Source: Pseudomonas azotoformans
GTDB lineage: Bacteria > Pseudomonadota > Gammaproteobacteria > Pseudomonadales > Pseudomonadaceae
Direction: 5' to 3'
Length of the DNA: 64,000 bases
Assembly (NCBI RefSeq): GCF_001579805.1
Contig: NZ_CP014546.1
Coordinates: forward strand, 310,001 to 374,000
A program made the position numbers and the translations under genes. Of this stretch, positions 28,460-37,747 are shown one piece after another (positions within the stretch are counted from its first letter, which is position 1; each line of letters starts with the position of its first letter). A model generated the notes under the pieces. The model was given only the letters and a program-made list of their open reading frames with translations, did no database searches and was not told the origin of the DNA.

Positions 28460-28609
28460 GGCAACGACCTCCTTGGCGCACTTTCTTGTTGTTTTTTTGA
28501 GTGATGGGCCAGTCTAGTCAGACGCCGTGGCCGCCGTAGTTGCCTTGGCAGCCAGCTTGATGACCGTACGAGTCAGCGTTGAGAATAGTTGAAATCCATC
28601 CAAGCGACG

Positions 28610-29296
28610 TCAGAGAAGTGCCGCCAATAAAGGCGCGGCGAACAGGTTGAGCAGTCCCGTCAACACCATCACCAAGCCCGCGACGGAGCCCTCTTCACCG
28701 CCCACTTCGTGTGCTCGGCTCACGCCCGCACCGTGGGCACCCACCCCAAACAACGCGCCGCGCGCCAAGGGGGTGCGCAATGGCAACCACTTGAGCAGCA
28801 CACCGCCGAGCATGGCGCCGAACACACCGGTGAACATCACGAACACGGCCGTCAGTTCCGGCACGCCACCCAAGTCGGACGACACGGGCATGGCGAACGG
28901 CGTGGTGATGGAGCGCGGCACCAGGGACATCGTCACCGAGGTGTCCAGCGCCAACGCCTTGGCCAAGCCGAATGAGGTGGCGATGGAGGCCACGCTGCCG
29001 GCGATCATGCCCAGCAACAAGGCCGACCAGTAACGCGCCAGCAACGTGCGCTGCTGCCAGATCGGCACCGCGAAGGCCACGGTCACCGGGCCCAGCACCA
29101 GCATCAACCAATGGGTGTCAGCGGAGTATTCCGCGTAGGCGGTGTTCATCGGCACCGCCACGGCCAGCAAGAGTACCGGCACCAGGATCAGCGGCGACAA
29201 CAGGTAACGTCCGGTGCGACGGTAGATCCACCGGCTGAAGACATACGCGCCCAAGGTCAAGGCGAGCCAGAACACCGGCATCAGCTCAAGCTTCAT
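28610..29296 (-). CDS. LrgB/CidB-family membrane protein
   Basis: This 228-residue polytopic protein of the LrgB family is the partner of the LrgA/CidA-type protein encoded just upstream, with which it overlaps by 11 bases. The family is linked to control of murein hydrolase activity and, in plants and bacteria, to glycolate or pyruvate transport. The motifs LALDTSVTMSLVPRSITTPFAMPVS and GVGAHGAGVSRA are typical. It is probably regulated by the divergent LysR gene. Confidence 0.93.
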   Translation of the reverse strand: MKLELMPVFWLALTLGAYVFSRWIYRRTGRYLLSPLILVPVLLLAVAVPMNTAYAEYSADTHWLMLVLGPVTVAFAVPIWQQRTLLARYWSALLLGMIAGSVASIATSFGLAKALALDTSVTMSLVPRSITTPFAMPVSSDLGGVPELTAVFVMFTGVFGAMLGGVLLKWLPLRTPLARGALFGVGAHGAGVSRAHEVGGEEGSVAGLVMVLTGLLNLFAAPLLAALL

Positions 29297-29657
29297 GGCG
29301 CAGCCTCCAGCGGCACACCAGTTCGACGGTGAACGCGGTCACCAACATCACCGCAAGCGTGCTGAAGCCAATCACCAGCAGGATACGCCAGCCGTCATTG
29401 CGCAACAGGCCGCCGTAGTCCAGCAGGCTCATCAGCGCAGGAATGAAGAACAGCAACATTTCAGCCATCAATACTCCGGCGCCCAATTGCAGGGCCGCCG
29501 GCTTGACCAGGCCGCTGGCGAAGGTTGCCAGCAGCAGGCCCAGCCCCACCACGCCGCCAGGGATCGGCCACGCCAGCCACACGGCCAATTGGCAACCGAG
29601 CAGGTAAATGGCCAACAGCACGACCAATTCAATCAACAGACGGGTGAAACGTTTCAT
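29286..29657 (-). CDS. LrgA/CidA-family holin-like protein
   Basis: This holin-like membrane protein of about 123 residues has four hydrophobic segments and the LrgA/CidA signature CQLAVWLAWPIPGGVVGLGLLL near residue 20. It forms a pair with the LrgB-type protein. The ATG at 29657 (MKRFTRLL) has GAGGA upstream and fits the family; the longer frame to 29699 is not needed. It is divergent from a LysR-type regulator with about 100 bases between. Confidence 0.92.
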   Translation of the reverse strand: MKRFTRLLIELVVLLAIYLLGCQLAVWLAWPIPGGVVGLGLLLATFASGLVKPAALQLGAGVLMAEMLLFFIPALMSLLDYGGLLRNDGWRILLVIGFSTLAVMLVTAFTVELVCRWRLRHEA

Positions 29658-29755
29658 GGGCTTTGGTTCCTCGCAGGCCTCCATTTTAGAGACGCGCACC
29701 CCATCCCCACAGCGAATTGTTAGACTGCCGACTATTCCAAATGGGAATCCTGATC

Positions 29756-30652
29756 ATGGAATTCAAACAGCTGCGCAGCTTTGTCGAAGTGATCCACCGA
29801 GGCGGTTTTACCCAAGCGGGGAAAACCCTGCACATCAGTCAATCCGCCGTCAGTAAACAGGTGGCGCAACTGGAACAAAGCCTGGGCACACCGCTGTTGG
29901 AGCGCACCGGTTCACACATTCGCCTGACCGCTGCCGGCGAAGTGGTGCTGCAACGGGCTGAAGCCATGCTGCGCTTGCAGACGGAATTGCTGAGTGAGCT
30001 GGATGACATGCAGCAACTGGCCCGCGGCGAGTTGCGCCTGGGCCTGCCGCTATTGGCGGGGGATACGTTGTTTGCGGGACTGTTTGCCGAGTACCGCAGG
30101 CGCTACCCGAAGGTCACCATCCAACTGCTGGAAGGCGGCAGCCGCACGATCGAACAGGCCATTCTCAATGGTGAACTGGATGTGGGTGGCTGCCTGAATT
30201 CCAGTGATCCGGCCTTCGCCCGGCAAGCCTTCTGCGATGAGCCGCTCGACGCCCTGCTGCCGATGGATCACCCGCTGGCGCAGAACGCCCAGGTGCGCCT
30301 GGAGGAACTGGCGGACACGCCGTTCCTGATGTACCAGCGCAGCTTTGTGCTCAATGATCGGTTGATCCAGGCTTGCCAGCAGGTGGGTTTCACTCCGAGG
30401 GAAATCGGCCGTAGCGGCCAGGCGGATTTCCTCGCCGCCCTGGTCGCGGCGGGCCAGGGCGTGGTGCTGTTGCCCAGTGTGGTTGCCCGTGGGCTGGTGC
30501 GACCGGGCGTGGTGCGCCTGACGCTCAAGGCGCCCGACGACCTGCGCTGGGACATTGCGTTTACCTGGCGTGCGGGCGCCTATCTATCGAAAGCCGCCCA
30601 GGCCTGGCTGGCGTTATTGCGGGAATTTCCGGTCAGCCGCGCAGTGCAGTAA
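29756..30652 (+). CDS. LysR-family regulator of the lrgAB-like pair
   Basis: This 298-residue LysR-type regulator begins MEFKQLRSFVEVIHRGGFTQ, with the helix-turn-helix GKTLHISQSAVSKQVAQLE and a C-terminal periplasmic-binding-like effector domain. I use the ATG at 29756 because family members start MEFKQLR; in-frame ATGs at 29717 and 29741 are less likely. Its divergence from the LrgA/LrgB-type genes mirrors the CidR arrangement. The 3' end overlaps the convergent flavodoxin gene by 20 bases. Confidence 0.9.
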   Translation: MEFKQLRSFVEVIHRGGFTQAGKTLHISQSAVSKQVAQLEQSLGTPLLERTGSHIRLTAAGEVVLQRAEAMLRLQTELLSELDDMQQLARGELRLGLPLLAGDTLFAGLFAEYRRRYPKVTIQLLEGGSRTIEQAILNGELDVGGCLNSSDPAFARQAFCDEPLDALLPMDHPLAQNAQVRLEELADTPFLMYQRSFVLNDRLIQACQQVGFTPREIGRSGQADFLAALVAAGQGVVLLPSVVARGLVRPGVVRLTLKAPDDLRWDIAFTWRAGAYLSKAAQAWLALLREFPVSRAVQ

Positions 30653-31088
30653 CCAACTCAGCCAGCCACGGTTCAGCGTCGGCTTCCGGGGTGACGCTTT
30701 CGCTGGCGTCCAGGCGCAGCATCGGCAGCACTTCGCGCACACCCAACTCTCCAAACAGCTCGCGCATTTGCTCGCCACCGCCGCAGAAGGTATCGCCATA
30801 GCTGGCGTCGCCCAGGCCGATCACCGCACCGGGCAGGCCACGCCAGGCGGCAGGTAGTTGATCGCGAATCATCGAATACAGGGGCTGCAGGTTGTCGGGC
30901 AACTCGCCCATGCCGGTGGTGGACGTCACCGCCAGGAAAGCTTGCGGCGCGAAAGCTTGCACATCCGCCAACGTGGCGCGGGGGTTGTGCCAGGCCTCGA
31001 AGCCGGCGGCCTTGAGAATATCGGCAGCGTGGCGGGCGACTTCTTCAGCGGTGCCGTAGACCGAGCCGGAAAGGATGGCGACTTTCAT
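30633..31088 (-). CDS. Flavodoxin (MioC-like short type)
   Basis: This FMN-binding electron-transfer protein of about 151 residues begins MKVAILSGSVYGTAEEVARH, with the phosphate-binding loop SGSVYGTAE, and continues with TSTTGMGELPDN and GLGDASYGDTFCGG, both flavin-contacting loops. It is of the MioC/sulfite reductase flavodoxin type rather than the long-chain type. It is divergent from the LOV photoreceptor gene, also an FMN protein, with about 130 bases between the starts. Confidence 0.92.
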   Translation of the reverse strand: MKVAILSGSVYGTAEEVARHAADILKAAGFEAWHNPRATLADVQAFAPQAFLAVTSTTGMGELPDNLQPLYSMIRDQLPAAWRGLPGAVIGLGDASYGDTFCGGGEQMRELFGELGVREVLPMLRLDASESVTPEADAEPWLAELVTALRG

Positions 31089-31216
31089 CAATCTGATCCT
31101 GTAGTTGAGTGAAAGCCTGGGATATTAACAGCTGGGGCAATTATTTCGGCGCAGCCCGTGCAACATTCGACAGTTGCCATAAACTCCAGACTCGAAAACA
31201 AGCCATGGACCGCTCA

Positions 31217-31684
31217 ATGATTAACGCCAAGCTGATGCAACTGGTCGTCAACGCTTCCAACGACGGCATCGTCGTCGCCGAGCGCGAAGGCAAGGACAAG
31301 CCGCTGATCTACGTCAACCCGGCATTCGAACGCCTGACCGGCTACACCCTGGATGAAATCCTCTATCAGGATTGCCGTTTCCTGCAATCGGGCGACCGTG
31401 ACCAGCCTGCGCTGATGGCGATTCGGGAAGCGATGGAAAATGGCGGGGCCTGCCGGGAAATCCTGCGCAATTACCGCAAGGACGGCAGCCACTTCTGGAA
31501 CGAGCTGTCGCTATCGTCGGTGTACAACGAAGCGGACAAGCAGACTTACTTCGTCGGTGTGCAAAAGGACGTCACACTGCAAGTCAAAGCCCAGCAGCGC
31601 GTCACCCAGCTGGAGACCGAACTGGCGCAGCTCAAGGCTGAACTGGCGGTGCTCAAGGCGACGAGCGGATCTAACAAAATTTAG
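31217..31684 (+). CDS. Short LOV blue-light photoreceptor (PpSB1/SBW25-LOV type)
   Basis: This 155-residue protein is a single LOV domain with short helical extensions and no attached effector. It binds FMN and in blue light forms a covalent adduct with a cysteine. The LOV core QDCRFLQ (residues 51-57), with photoactive Cys53, is intact, as are ASNDGIVVAE, IYVNPAFERLTGY, NYRKDGSHFWNEL and YFVGVQKDVT. Starting at 31217 gives MINAKLMQ and places the cysteine at 53, as in the P. putida protein; an ATG four codons earlier is possible. The C-terminal helix probably makes the dimer contact. It lies near a LitR-type MerR regulator. Confidence 0.95.
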   Translation: MINAKLMQLVVNASNDGIVVAEREGKDKPLIYVNPAFERLTGYTLDEILYQDCRFLQSGDRDQPALMAIREAMENGGACREILRNYRKDGSHFWNELSLSSVYNEADKQTYFVGVQKDVTLQVKAQQRVTQLETELAQLKAELAVLKATSGSNKI

Positions 31685-31742
31685 GTAAGGAGGTCATTAG
31701 GGGGGATAATGGCATTTTAGTACCCTCTAATGAGCACGAGCG

Positions 31743-32348
31743 ATGCAACGTGACGCGCTTCTGACCCAGGATGAACTGGACTTCATTCAGAACATGCAAC
31801 ACAACCCGCAACTGAACCTGCGGGATGCCTCGTCGAGCCTGACCGTCAACGGCGGTGCGCAGATTCGCGACTTGCTGACCCGGCTCGCCGCCCATGACCA
31901 TGTCACCCTCCAGGCGCAATTTGACAACCAGCAACTGACCTTCCCGCTGCACTTGGTGGAAGATGAGTTCCATGCGGTTCACCTGCGCCTGGGCGTACCG
32001 AGTATTTTCGAGGACGGGCCGATGATCCGCCCCTGGCGCCTGGCGCTGGAAACCCCGGTGGCACTGGAAAATATCAAGGGCACCCCGGGTGCATTGTGGG
32101 TGCACGAGGTGTCGTTCAAGGGTGTGCTGGTGGAGATTCGGGGCCGGGTCAAGCCGCCGAAAACCTTTTCACTGTGGTTCAGTCCTTCAGGTTACGAGCG
32201 CATTGCGTTGCGCGGAACCTTCGAACGGGAAACCGCGCGCGGGCTGTTCGCCTATCGGCTGAGCCAGGGCGACGTCGACGAAACCGAGCGCCTGCGCCAG
32301 TTCATCCTGCACCAGCAGCGCCTGGTCCATCCTGAAGTCCACGCCTGA
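31743..32348 (+). CDS. Uncharacterised protein with a degenerate PilZ-like segment
   Basis: This 201-residue soluble protein is not one I recognise with certainty. Residues 96-130 contain RPWRLALETPVAL followed by EVSFKGVLVEI, which is similar to the RxxxR and (D/N)xSxxG motifs of c-di-GMP-binding PilZ domains, with Glu122 in place of Asp/Asn and the arginine spacing altered. Binding of c-di-GMP is therefore doubtful. It follows the LOV gene by 58 bases on the same strand, so joint transcription is possible, and its stop lies two bases from that of the convergent MerR gene. Confidence 0.7.
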   Translation: MQRDALLTQDELDFIQNMQHNPQLNLRDASSSLTVNGGAQIRDLLTRLAAHDHVTLQAQFDNQQLTFPLHLVEDEFHAVHLRLGVPSIFEDGPMIRPWRLALETPVALENIKGTPGALWVHEVSFKGVLVEIRGRVKPPKTFSLWFSPSGYERIALRGTFERETARGLFAYRLSQGDVDETERLRQFILHQQRLVHPEVHA

Positions 32349-32350
32349 GA

Positions 32351-33301
32351 TCAGGTATCCAGGCCACCGCCCAGAAACTGCTGCAAGCGGCGCTGCATCA
32401 ACCGGCCTTCATTACCCAGGCAGCCGATGGATGAACCGGCGAGGCTTTCCTGCGCCAAGTCCGCTGCATCACCGGCCAACAACAACGGGCAATCCAGGGT
32501 CAGCGCCAGACGCTTGAGCCGCAACGGCAGCTCGCTGCTGGGGGCGCGATTGGAAAACAGCACCAAGGCTCGGGGTTGGGTCTTTTCACAGATCAGCGTC
32601 AACTCATCGAATGGCTGTCCCACGCCCAAGACCTTGACCGCTTGTTTTTCCCCAGACATCAACAAACCCGCGACCAGCAACTCCAGCTCGCGGCACTCCC
32701 CGGCTACGGCGGCCAGCAACACTCGAGGCATCGGCGCGGCGGCGGCCATCTGCAAACGTTGCGCCGTACGCGAGCGCAGGAAATTATCGAAGAACAGCCA
32801 CTCGCTGGCCTGGCCGAAGCGGCCTTGGTGACGCAACAATGCCTGCCAGAGCGGCATGAGAATGTCCTGGAACACCACGGCGAGGGGATAGGCGGAAAAG
32901 ATCTGGCCGTACAAACGGTCCAATTGGCGGTCATCGAATGCGCTGATTGCCTGGCGCAATTGCCCGCGCCATTGCTCCCATTCCACTTCCGCGCCGAGGG
33001 CGGCATCCGGTTCGCTGAGCAACGCGTCGCGCGCCAGGATCCGCCCCACTTTGCTCACCGCCACGCCGCGTTCAATCCAGTCGAGAATCCGGTGCACAGT
33101 GTCGATGTCTGTGCGCGAGTACAACCGATGCCCACTTTCGGTGCGGGTGGGTTGGATCAGGCCATAGCGCCGTTCCCAGGCACGCAAGGTCACCGGGTTG
33201 ACGCCGGTCAGCCGAGCGACTTCGCGGATAGGGAAAAGATCGTCGCAAGCGCTTCCGTTGTCGGAAATCGTTTCGCGTTGAGGAGCAATAGTTTCGGGCA
33301 T
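32351..33301 (-). CDS. MerR-family regulator, class II LitR type (cobalamin site lost)
   Basis: This 316-residue regulator has an N-terminal MerR helix-turn-helix (FPIREVARLTGVNPVTLRAWERRYGL, residues 23-48) and the helical plus Rossmann-like C-terminal layout of LitR/CarH light regulators. The adenosyl-B12-binding histidine motif of those proteins is not seen in the C-terminal half (VLLAAVAGECRELELLVAGLLM), which fits the class II LitR group of pseudomonads, reported in P. putida to act in light responses together with a LOV protein. It is divergent from the ABM-domain and pterin genes and may control both promoters. Confidence 0.85.
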   Translation of the reverse strand: MPETIAPQRETISDNGSACDDLFPIREVARLTGVNPVTLRAWERRYGLIQPTRTESGHRLYSRTDIDTVHRILDWIERGVAVSKVGRILARDALLSEPDAALGAEVEWEQWRGQLRQAISAFDDRQLDRLYGQIFSAYPLAVVFQDILMPLWQALLRHQGRFGQASEWLFFDNFLRSRTAQRLQMAAAAPMPRVLLAAVAGECRELELLVAGLLMSGEKQAVKVLGVGQPFDELTLICEKTQPRALVLFSNRAPSSELPLRLKRLALTLDCPLLLAGDAADLAQESLAGSSIGCLGNEGRLMQRRLQQFLGGGLDT

Positions 33302-33319
33302 CAGAGGTCAAAAACATCC

Positions 33320-33364
33320 GTGTCGATTTGGATCCCATTTAACGCTTTTTCAGCGGATCGACAC
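33320..33364. promoter_or_regulatory. Widely spaced inverted repeat in the merR promoter region
   Basis: GTGTCGAT (33320-33327) and ATCGACAC (33357-33364) are perfect inverted copies 29 bases apart, directly upstream of the MerR start. On the minus strand one copy overlaps a possible -35 (TTGTGT), with TTAAAT 18 bases further on. This could be an autoregulatory operator. Confidence 0.3.
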
Positions 33365-33516
33365 AAGCTGAACGACGAACCGACCAAAGTATCTGGTGTA
33401 TTTCGCTAAAACAGGAATAATCCTTGCCTGTTCTTTCTACGTCGCTGCAACACCCCGCAGCCTCGTTTGTGTGCCGCCTACCCGGCCCAGCGCACTCGCT
33501 TATTTGGAGATGCACA

Positions 33517-34077
33517 ATGTCTACCTCTCCCGTCACCCTGATGGTTGCGCGCCGCGTGGCCAAGGGTCGCTACGAAGAACTGATGGCCTGGCTGCGCGAA
33601 GGCGAGCAATTGGCCACGGACTTTCCCGGCTACCTGGGTTCAGGTGTCCTCGCGCCGCCGCCCAACGATGATGAATTCCAGATCATTTTCCGCTTCGCCG
33701 ATGAAAAGACCCTGCATGCCTGGGAATTTTCGGCCTCCCGCAGTACCTGGTTAAGCCGTGGCAGCGAGCTGTTTGCCAACCCGTCCGAGCACCGCGTACG
33801 CGGTATCGATGGCTGGTTCGGCGCAGTCGGCGCCCGCCCACCACGCTGGAAGCAGGCGGTGGCGATCTGGTTGGCGTTTTTCCCGGTGTCGCTGCTGTTC
33901 AACTTTGTCCTGGGCCCTTTGCTCAACGGGCTCGACCTGGCGCCGCGCGTGCTGGTCAGCACCATGGCCCTTACGCCGCTGATGGTGTACTGGTTCATCC
34001 CGCTGTCGACCCATCTGTTGGCCAATTGGCTGCATCCTGTACCGACCCCACGCAAGGCCGGCGAAGCCGCTGCTTGA
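33517..34077 (+). CDS. ABM-domain membrane protein
   Basis: This 186-residue protein has an N-terminal antibiotic-biosynthesis-monooxygenase-like domain (ferredoxin-like fold, VTLMVARRVAKGRYEELMAWL onward, about residues 5-100) followed by two C-terminal membrane helices (AVAIWLAFFPVSLLFNFVLG and VLVSTMALTPLMVYWFIPL). The ATG at 33517 has a GGAG site; the frame extends further upstream without support. The function is unknown. It is the first gene of the run leading into folM, folE and folX, and divergent from the LitR-type regulator. Confidence 0.85.
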   Translation: MSTSPVTLMVARRVAKGRYEELMAWLREGEQLATDFPGYLGSGVLAPPPNDDEFQIIFRFADEKTLHAWEFSASRSTWLSRGSELFANPSEHRVRGIDGWFGAVGARPPRWKQAVAIWLAFFPVSLLFNFVLGPLLNGLDLAPRVLVSTMALTPLMVYWFIPLSTHLLANWLHPVPTPRKAGEAAA

Positions 34078-34134
34078 GTACAGGGGCGCCCAGTCGCTGG
34101 TATAGTTTCAATCTGCCAGCGACTCGAGCCTCCC

Positions 34135-34845
34135 ATGACTGCAACGAACGCCCCGATCCTGATCACCGGCGCCGGCCAGCGTGTCGGTCTGCATTGCGCC
34201 CAGCGCCTGCTGGACGACGGCCATCCGGTGATTTTCAGCTACCGCAGCGAGCGGCCCGGCGTACAGGCCCTGCGCGAACGCGGAGCGATTGGGGTGTTTG
34301 CCGATTTATCCAGCGAGGCCGGCATCCTGGCGTTTATCGCTGAACTGAACACCCATACCCAACGCCTGCGCGCGATCATCCACAACGCCTCGGCCTGGAT
34401 CGCCGAAACGCCCGACGAAGAAAGTCACGCCTTTACCGACATGTTCAGCGTGCACATGCTTGCGCCGTATCTGATCAACCTGCATTGTTCACCTTTGCTG
34501 CAACGCTCTTCTCCCGCAGACATCGTGCACATCAGCGATGACGTGGTGCGCAAGGGCAGCCGCCAGCACATTGCCTATTGCGCCACCAAGGCCGGCCTCG
34601 ACAGCCTCACGCTGTCATTTGCCGCGCAGTTCGCGCCGTCGATCAAGGTCAACGGCATCGCCCCGGCAATGGTGATGTTCAACGAAGGCGACGACGCCGC
34701 CTACCGCGCCAAGGTACTGGCCAAGTCGGCACTGGGCATCGAACCCGGCCCCGAGGTGATCTACCAGAGCGTGCGCTATTTGCTGGATAACCCCTATGTC
34801 ACCGGTACCACCCTGACCGTCAACGGCGGGCGGCATATCAAGTAA
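34135..34845 (+). CDS. folM: Dihydromonapterin reductase
   Basis: FolM is a short-chain dehydrogenase that reduces dihydromonapterin to tetrahydromonapterin and can also reduce dihydrofolate. The 236-residue protein has ITGAGQRVGLHCAQRLL for NADPH binding, HNAS, and the catalytic YCATKAGLD. The position directly before folE and folX, in the typical Pseudomonas order, supports FolM over other SDRs. Tetrahydromonapterin is the cofactor of phenylalanine hydroxylase in pseudomonads. Confidence 0.92.
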   Translation: MTATNAPILITGAGQRVGLHCAQRLLDDGHPVIFSYRSERPGVQALRERGAIGVFADLSSEAGILAFIAELNTHTQRLRAIIHNASAWIAETPDEESHAFTDMFSVHMLAPYLINLHCSPLLQRSSPADIVHISDDVVRKGSRQHIAYCATKAGLDSLTLSFAAQFAPSIKVNGIAPAMVMFNEGDDAAYRAKVLAKSALGIEPGPEVIYQSVRYLLDNPYVTGTTLTVNGGRHIK

Positions 34846-34865
34846 GCCGTTTGTGAGGATGTTGT

Positions 34866-35420
34866 ATGACCCTGCCCCATCACTACCGCGAGATCCTCAA
34901 AGGCCTGGGCGAAGACCCGGAGCGCGAAGGCCTGCTCGACACCCCCAAGCGCGCCGCCAAGGCCATGCAGTACCTGTGTCACGGCTATGAGCAGAGCCTG
35001 GAAACGATCGTCAACGGTGCGCTGTTTACCTCCGACAATGACGAGATGGTGATCCTCAAGGACATCGAGTTGTACTCGTTGTGCGAGCACCACCTGCTGC
35101 CCTTCATCGGCAAGGCCCATGTGGCCTATATCCCCACCGGCAAGGTGCTGGGCCTGTCCAAGCTGGCGCGCATCGTCGACATGTTCGCCCGGCGCCTGCA
35201 GATCCAGGAAAACCTCACCCGACAGATCGCCGACGCGATCCAGGACGTGACCCAGGCCGCCGGGGTAGCCGTGGTGATCGAAGCCCAGCACATGTGCATG
35301 ATGATGCGCGGCGTGGAAAAACAGAATTCAACCATGAACACCTCGGTGATGCTCGGCGCGTTCCGCGAGTCGAACACCACGCGCATGGAGTTCCTGCAAC
35401 TGATCGGACGGAGCAAGTAG
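34866..35420 (+). CDS. folE: GTP cyclohydrolase I
   Basis: FolE converts GTP to 7,8-dihydroneopterin triphosphate, the entry step for folate and monapterin. The 184-residue protein has zinc-binding residues in [18 protein letters not shown] and a later cysteine in [31 protein letters not shown] is also characteristic. It follows folM by 20 bases and precedes folX by two. Many pseudomonads hold more than one folE copy; this is the monapterin-linked one judging by its neighbours. Confidence 0.96.
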   Translation: MTLPHHYREILKGLGEDPEREGLLDTPKRAAKAMQYLCHGYEQSLETIVNGALFTSDNDEMVILKDIELYSLCEHHLLPFIGKAHVAYIPTGKVLGLSKLARIVDMFARRLQIQENLTRQIADAIQDVTQAAGVAVVIEAQHMCMMMRGVEKQNSTMNTSVMLGAFRESNTTRMEFLQLIGRSK

Positions 35421-35422
35421 CA

Positions 35423-35794
35423 ATGCCACAACTTCAACCAGGCATGGCGCGCATCCGGGTCAAGGACCTGTGCCTGCGCACGTACATCGGCATCAACGAG
35501 GACGAGATCCTCAACAAGCAGGATGTGCTGATCAACCTGACCATCCTGTATGCCGCCCAGGAAGCCGTGCGCGACAATGACATTGACCATGCGCTGAACT
35601 ACCGCACCATCACCAAGGCGATCATCGCCCACGTCGAGGGCAACCGCTTTGCCCTGCTGGAGCGCCTGACCCAGGAGCTGCTGGACCTAGTGATGGGCAA
35701 TGAGTCGGTGCTGTACGCCGAAGTCGAAGTGGACAAGCCCCATGCCTTGCGCTTTGCCGAGTCGGTTTCGATTACCCTGGCGGCCAGCCGTTAA
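35423..35794 (+). CDS. folX: Dihydroneopterin triphosphate 2'-epimerase
   Basis: FolX epimerises dihydroneopterin triphosphate to dihydromonapterin triphosphate, the precursor of FolM's substrate. It has 123 residues and resembles FolB aldolase ([20 protein letters not shown], then [15 protein letters not shown]), but its place between folE and DUF1244 identifies it as FolX. The ATG at 35423 lies two bases after the folE stop; the frame is open further upstream only because it runs through folE. Confidence 0.93.
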   Translation: MPQLQPGMARIRVKDLCLRTYIGINEDEILNKQDVLINLTILYAAQEAVRDNDIDHALNYRTITKAIIAHVEGNRFALLERLTQELLDLVMGNESVLYAEVEVDKPHALRFAESVSITLAASR

Positions 35795-35817
35795 CCCCTG
35801 AATTGTCAGTGAGCCCT

Positions 35818-36114
35818 ATGAACGACCAACAACGCCTCGAACTCGAAGCCGCCGCCTTCCGCCGGCTGGTGGCGCACCTGGACAGCCGCAAGGATGTGCA
35901 GAACATCGACCTGATGAACCTCTCGGGCTTTTGCCGCAACTGCTTGTCCAAGTGGTACAAGGCCGAGGCCGACGAGCGCCAGATCGAGCTGAGCCTCGAT
36001 GACGCCCGTGAAGTGGTGTACGGCATGCCGTACGCCGAGTGGAAAGCCCAATACCAGAAAGAAGCCAGCGCCGACCAACAGGCGGCGTTCGCCAAAGGAA
36101 AAACCCATGACTGA
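35818..36114 (+). CDS. DUF1244-family protein
   Basis: This 98-residue protein is of the DUF1244 family, recognised by GFCRNCLSKWYKAEAD (about residues 38-53) with two conserved cysteines, and by YGMPYAEWKAQYQ. No activity is known to me. It follows folX by 23 bases and overlaps the hopJ gene by eight, so it belongs to the pterin gene run. An in-frame TTG at 35803 is an unlikely alternative start. Confidence 0.9.
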   Translation: MNDQQRLELEAAAFRRLVAHLDSRKDVQNIDLMNLSGFCRNCLSKWYKAEADERQIELSLDDAREVVYGMPYAEWKAQYQKEASADQQAAFAKGKTHD

Positions 36115-36445
36115 TCTGAACACCCTGCGCGCCAGCCTCAACAGTGGCGAACATGTTTTTGCCGATACCCTGGCGTTCGTCGCTGCCGGTTATGACTACC
36201 AGCCGCAAGCTTTCACCAATGGCGACGTGGAAAACGCTGCCGGGCAGAACGAAGGGTCATGCAAGACCCTGGGCCTGGCGCTGCTGGAAGGTCTGAGCGA
36301 TCAGGAAGCACTGCTGGCGTTTGGTGAGCATTACCGCTCGGTAGTGGCGACGCCTGAGGGCAGCGATCACGGCAATATCCGTGCGTTGATTGCGAATGGC
36401 TTGGCCGGTGTGAAATTCAGCGCACTGCCGCTGACCCGTCGCTGA
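36107..36445 (+). CDS. HopJ-family protein
   Basis: This 112-residue protein belongs to the family named after the HopJ type III effector of P. syringae (HVFADTLAFVAAGYDYQPQAFTNG; AGQNEGSCKTLGLALL). It occurs widely in bacteria without type III secretion, so an effector role is not implied. It is the last gene of the folM-folE-folX-DUF1244 run and is followed by a strong terminator. Confidence 0.9.
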   Translation: MTDLNTLRASLNSGEHVFADTLAFVAAGYDYQPQAFTNGDVENAAGQNEGSCKTLGLALLEGLSDQEALLAFGEHYRSVVATPEGSDHGNIRALIANGLAGVKFSALPLTRR

Positions 36446-36460
36446 TCAAATCGCGGACAT

Positions 36461-36490
36461 AAAAAAACCGGCCTCTCAGCCGGTTTTTTT
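36461..36490. terminator. Bidirectional terminator between hopJ and trxB
   Basis: AAAAAAACCGGC and GCCGGTTTTTTT form a stem with A/T tracts on both sides. It can end both the plus-strand pterin run and the minus-strand trxB transcript. Confidence 0.9.
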
Positions 36491-36501
36491 ATTTCAACGA
36501 T

Positions 36502-37467
<966 letters not shown>

Positions 37468-37747
37468 TCACTCCTATCGACCACCCAGACTACAAGGCGG
37501 CTGGAATAAAAAAGGGACCACGAAGCACTTGGGGAAGGCTTCAACTCGCAGACCCTGAAAAATAATGGGTGCAGCGTATCGAGGGGGGCAAGATTAAGGA
37601 AATACGGAATAACAATCCAGCTCATAGGTGGTCTCTATGCAGTCACCGCTGTTGATCAACACCTTTGTTACCACTGATGTCGCCGCTTTCGCCTGTTAAA
37701 CAAAGCCGGTAAGGTCGGCGCGTTCGTCACTTTGTTCGGAGTTCTCC

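Noticed and set aside
36107..36445. Type III effector because of the HopJ name
   Set aside because: The family is widespread in non-pathogens and here lies in a pterin gene run without a type III promoter or chaperone.
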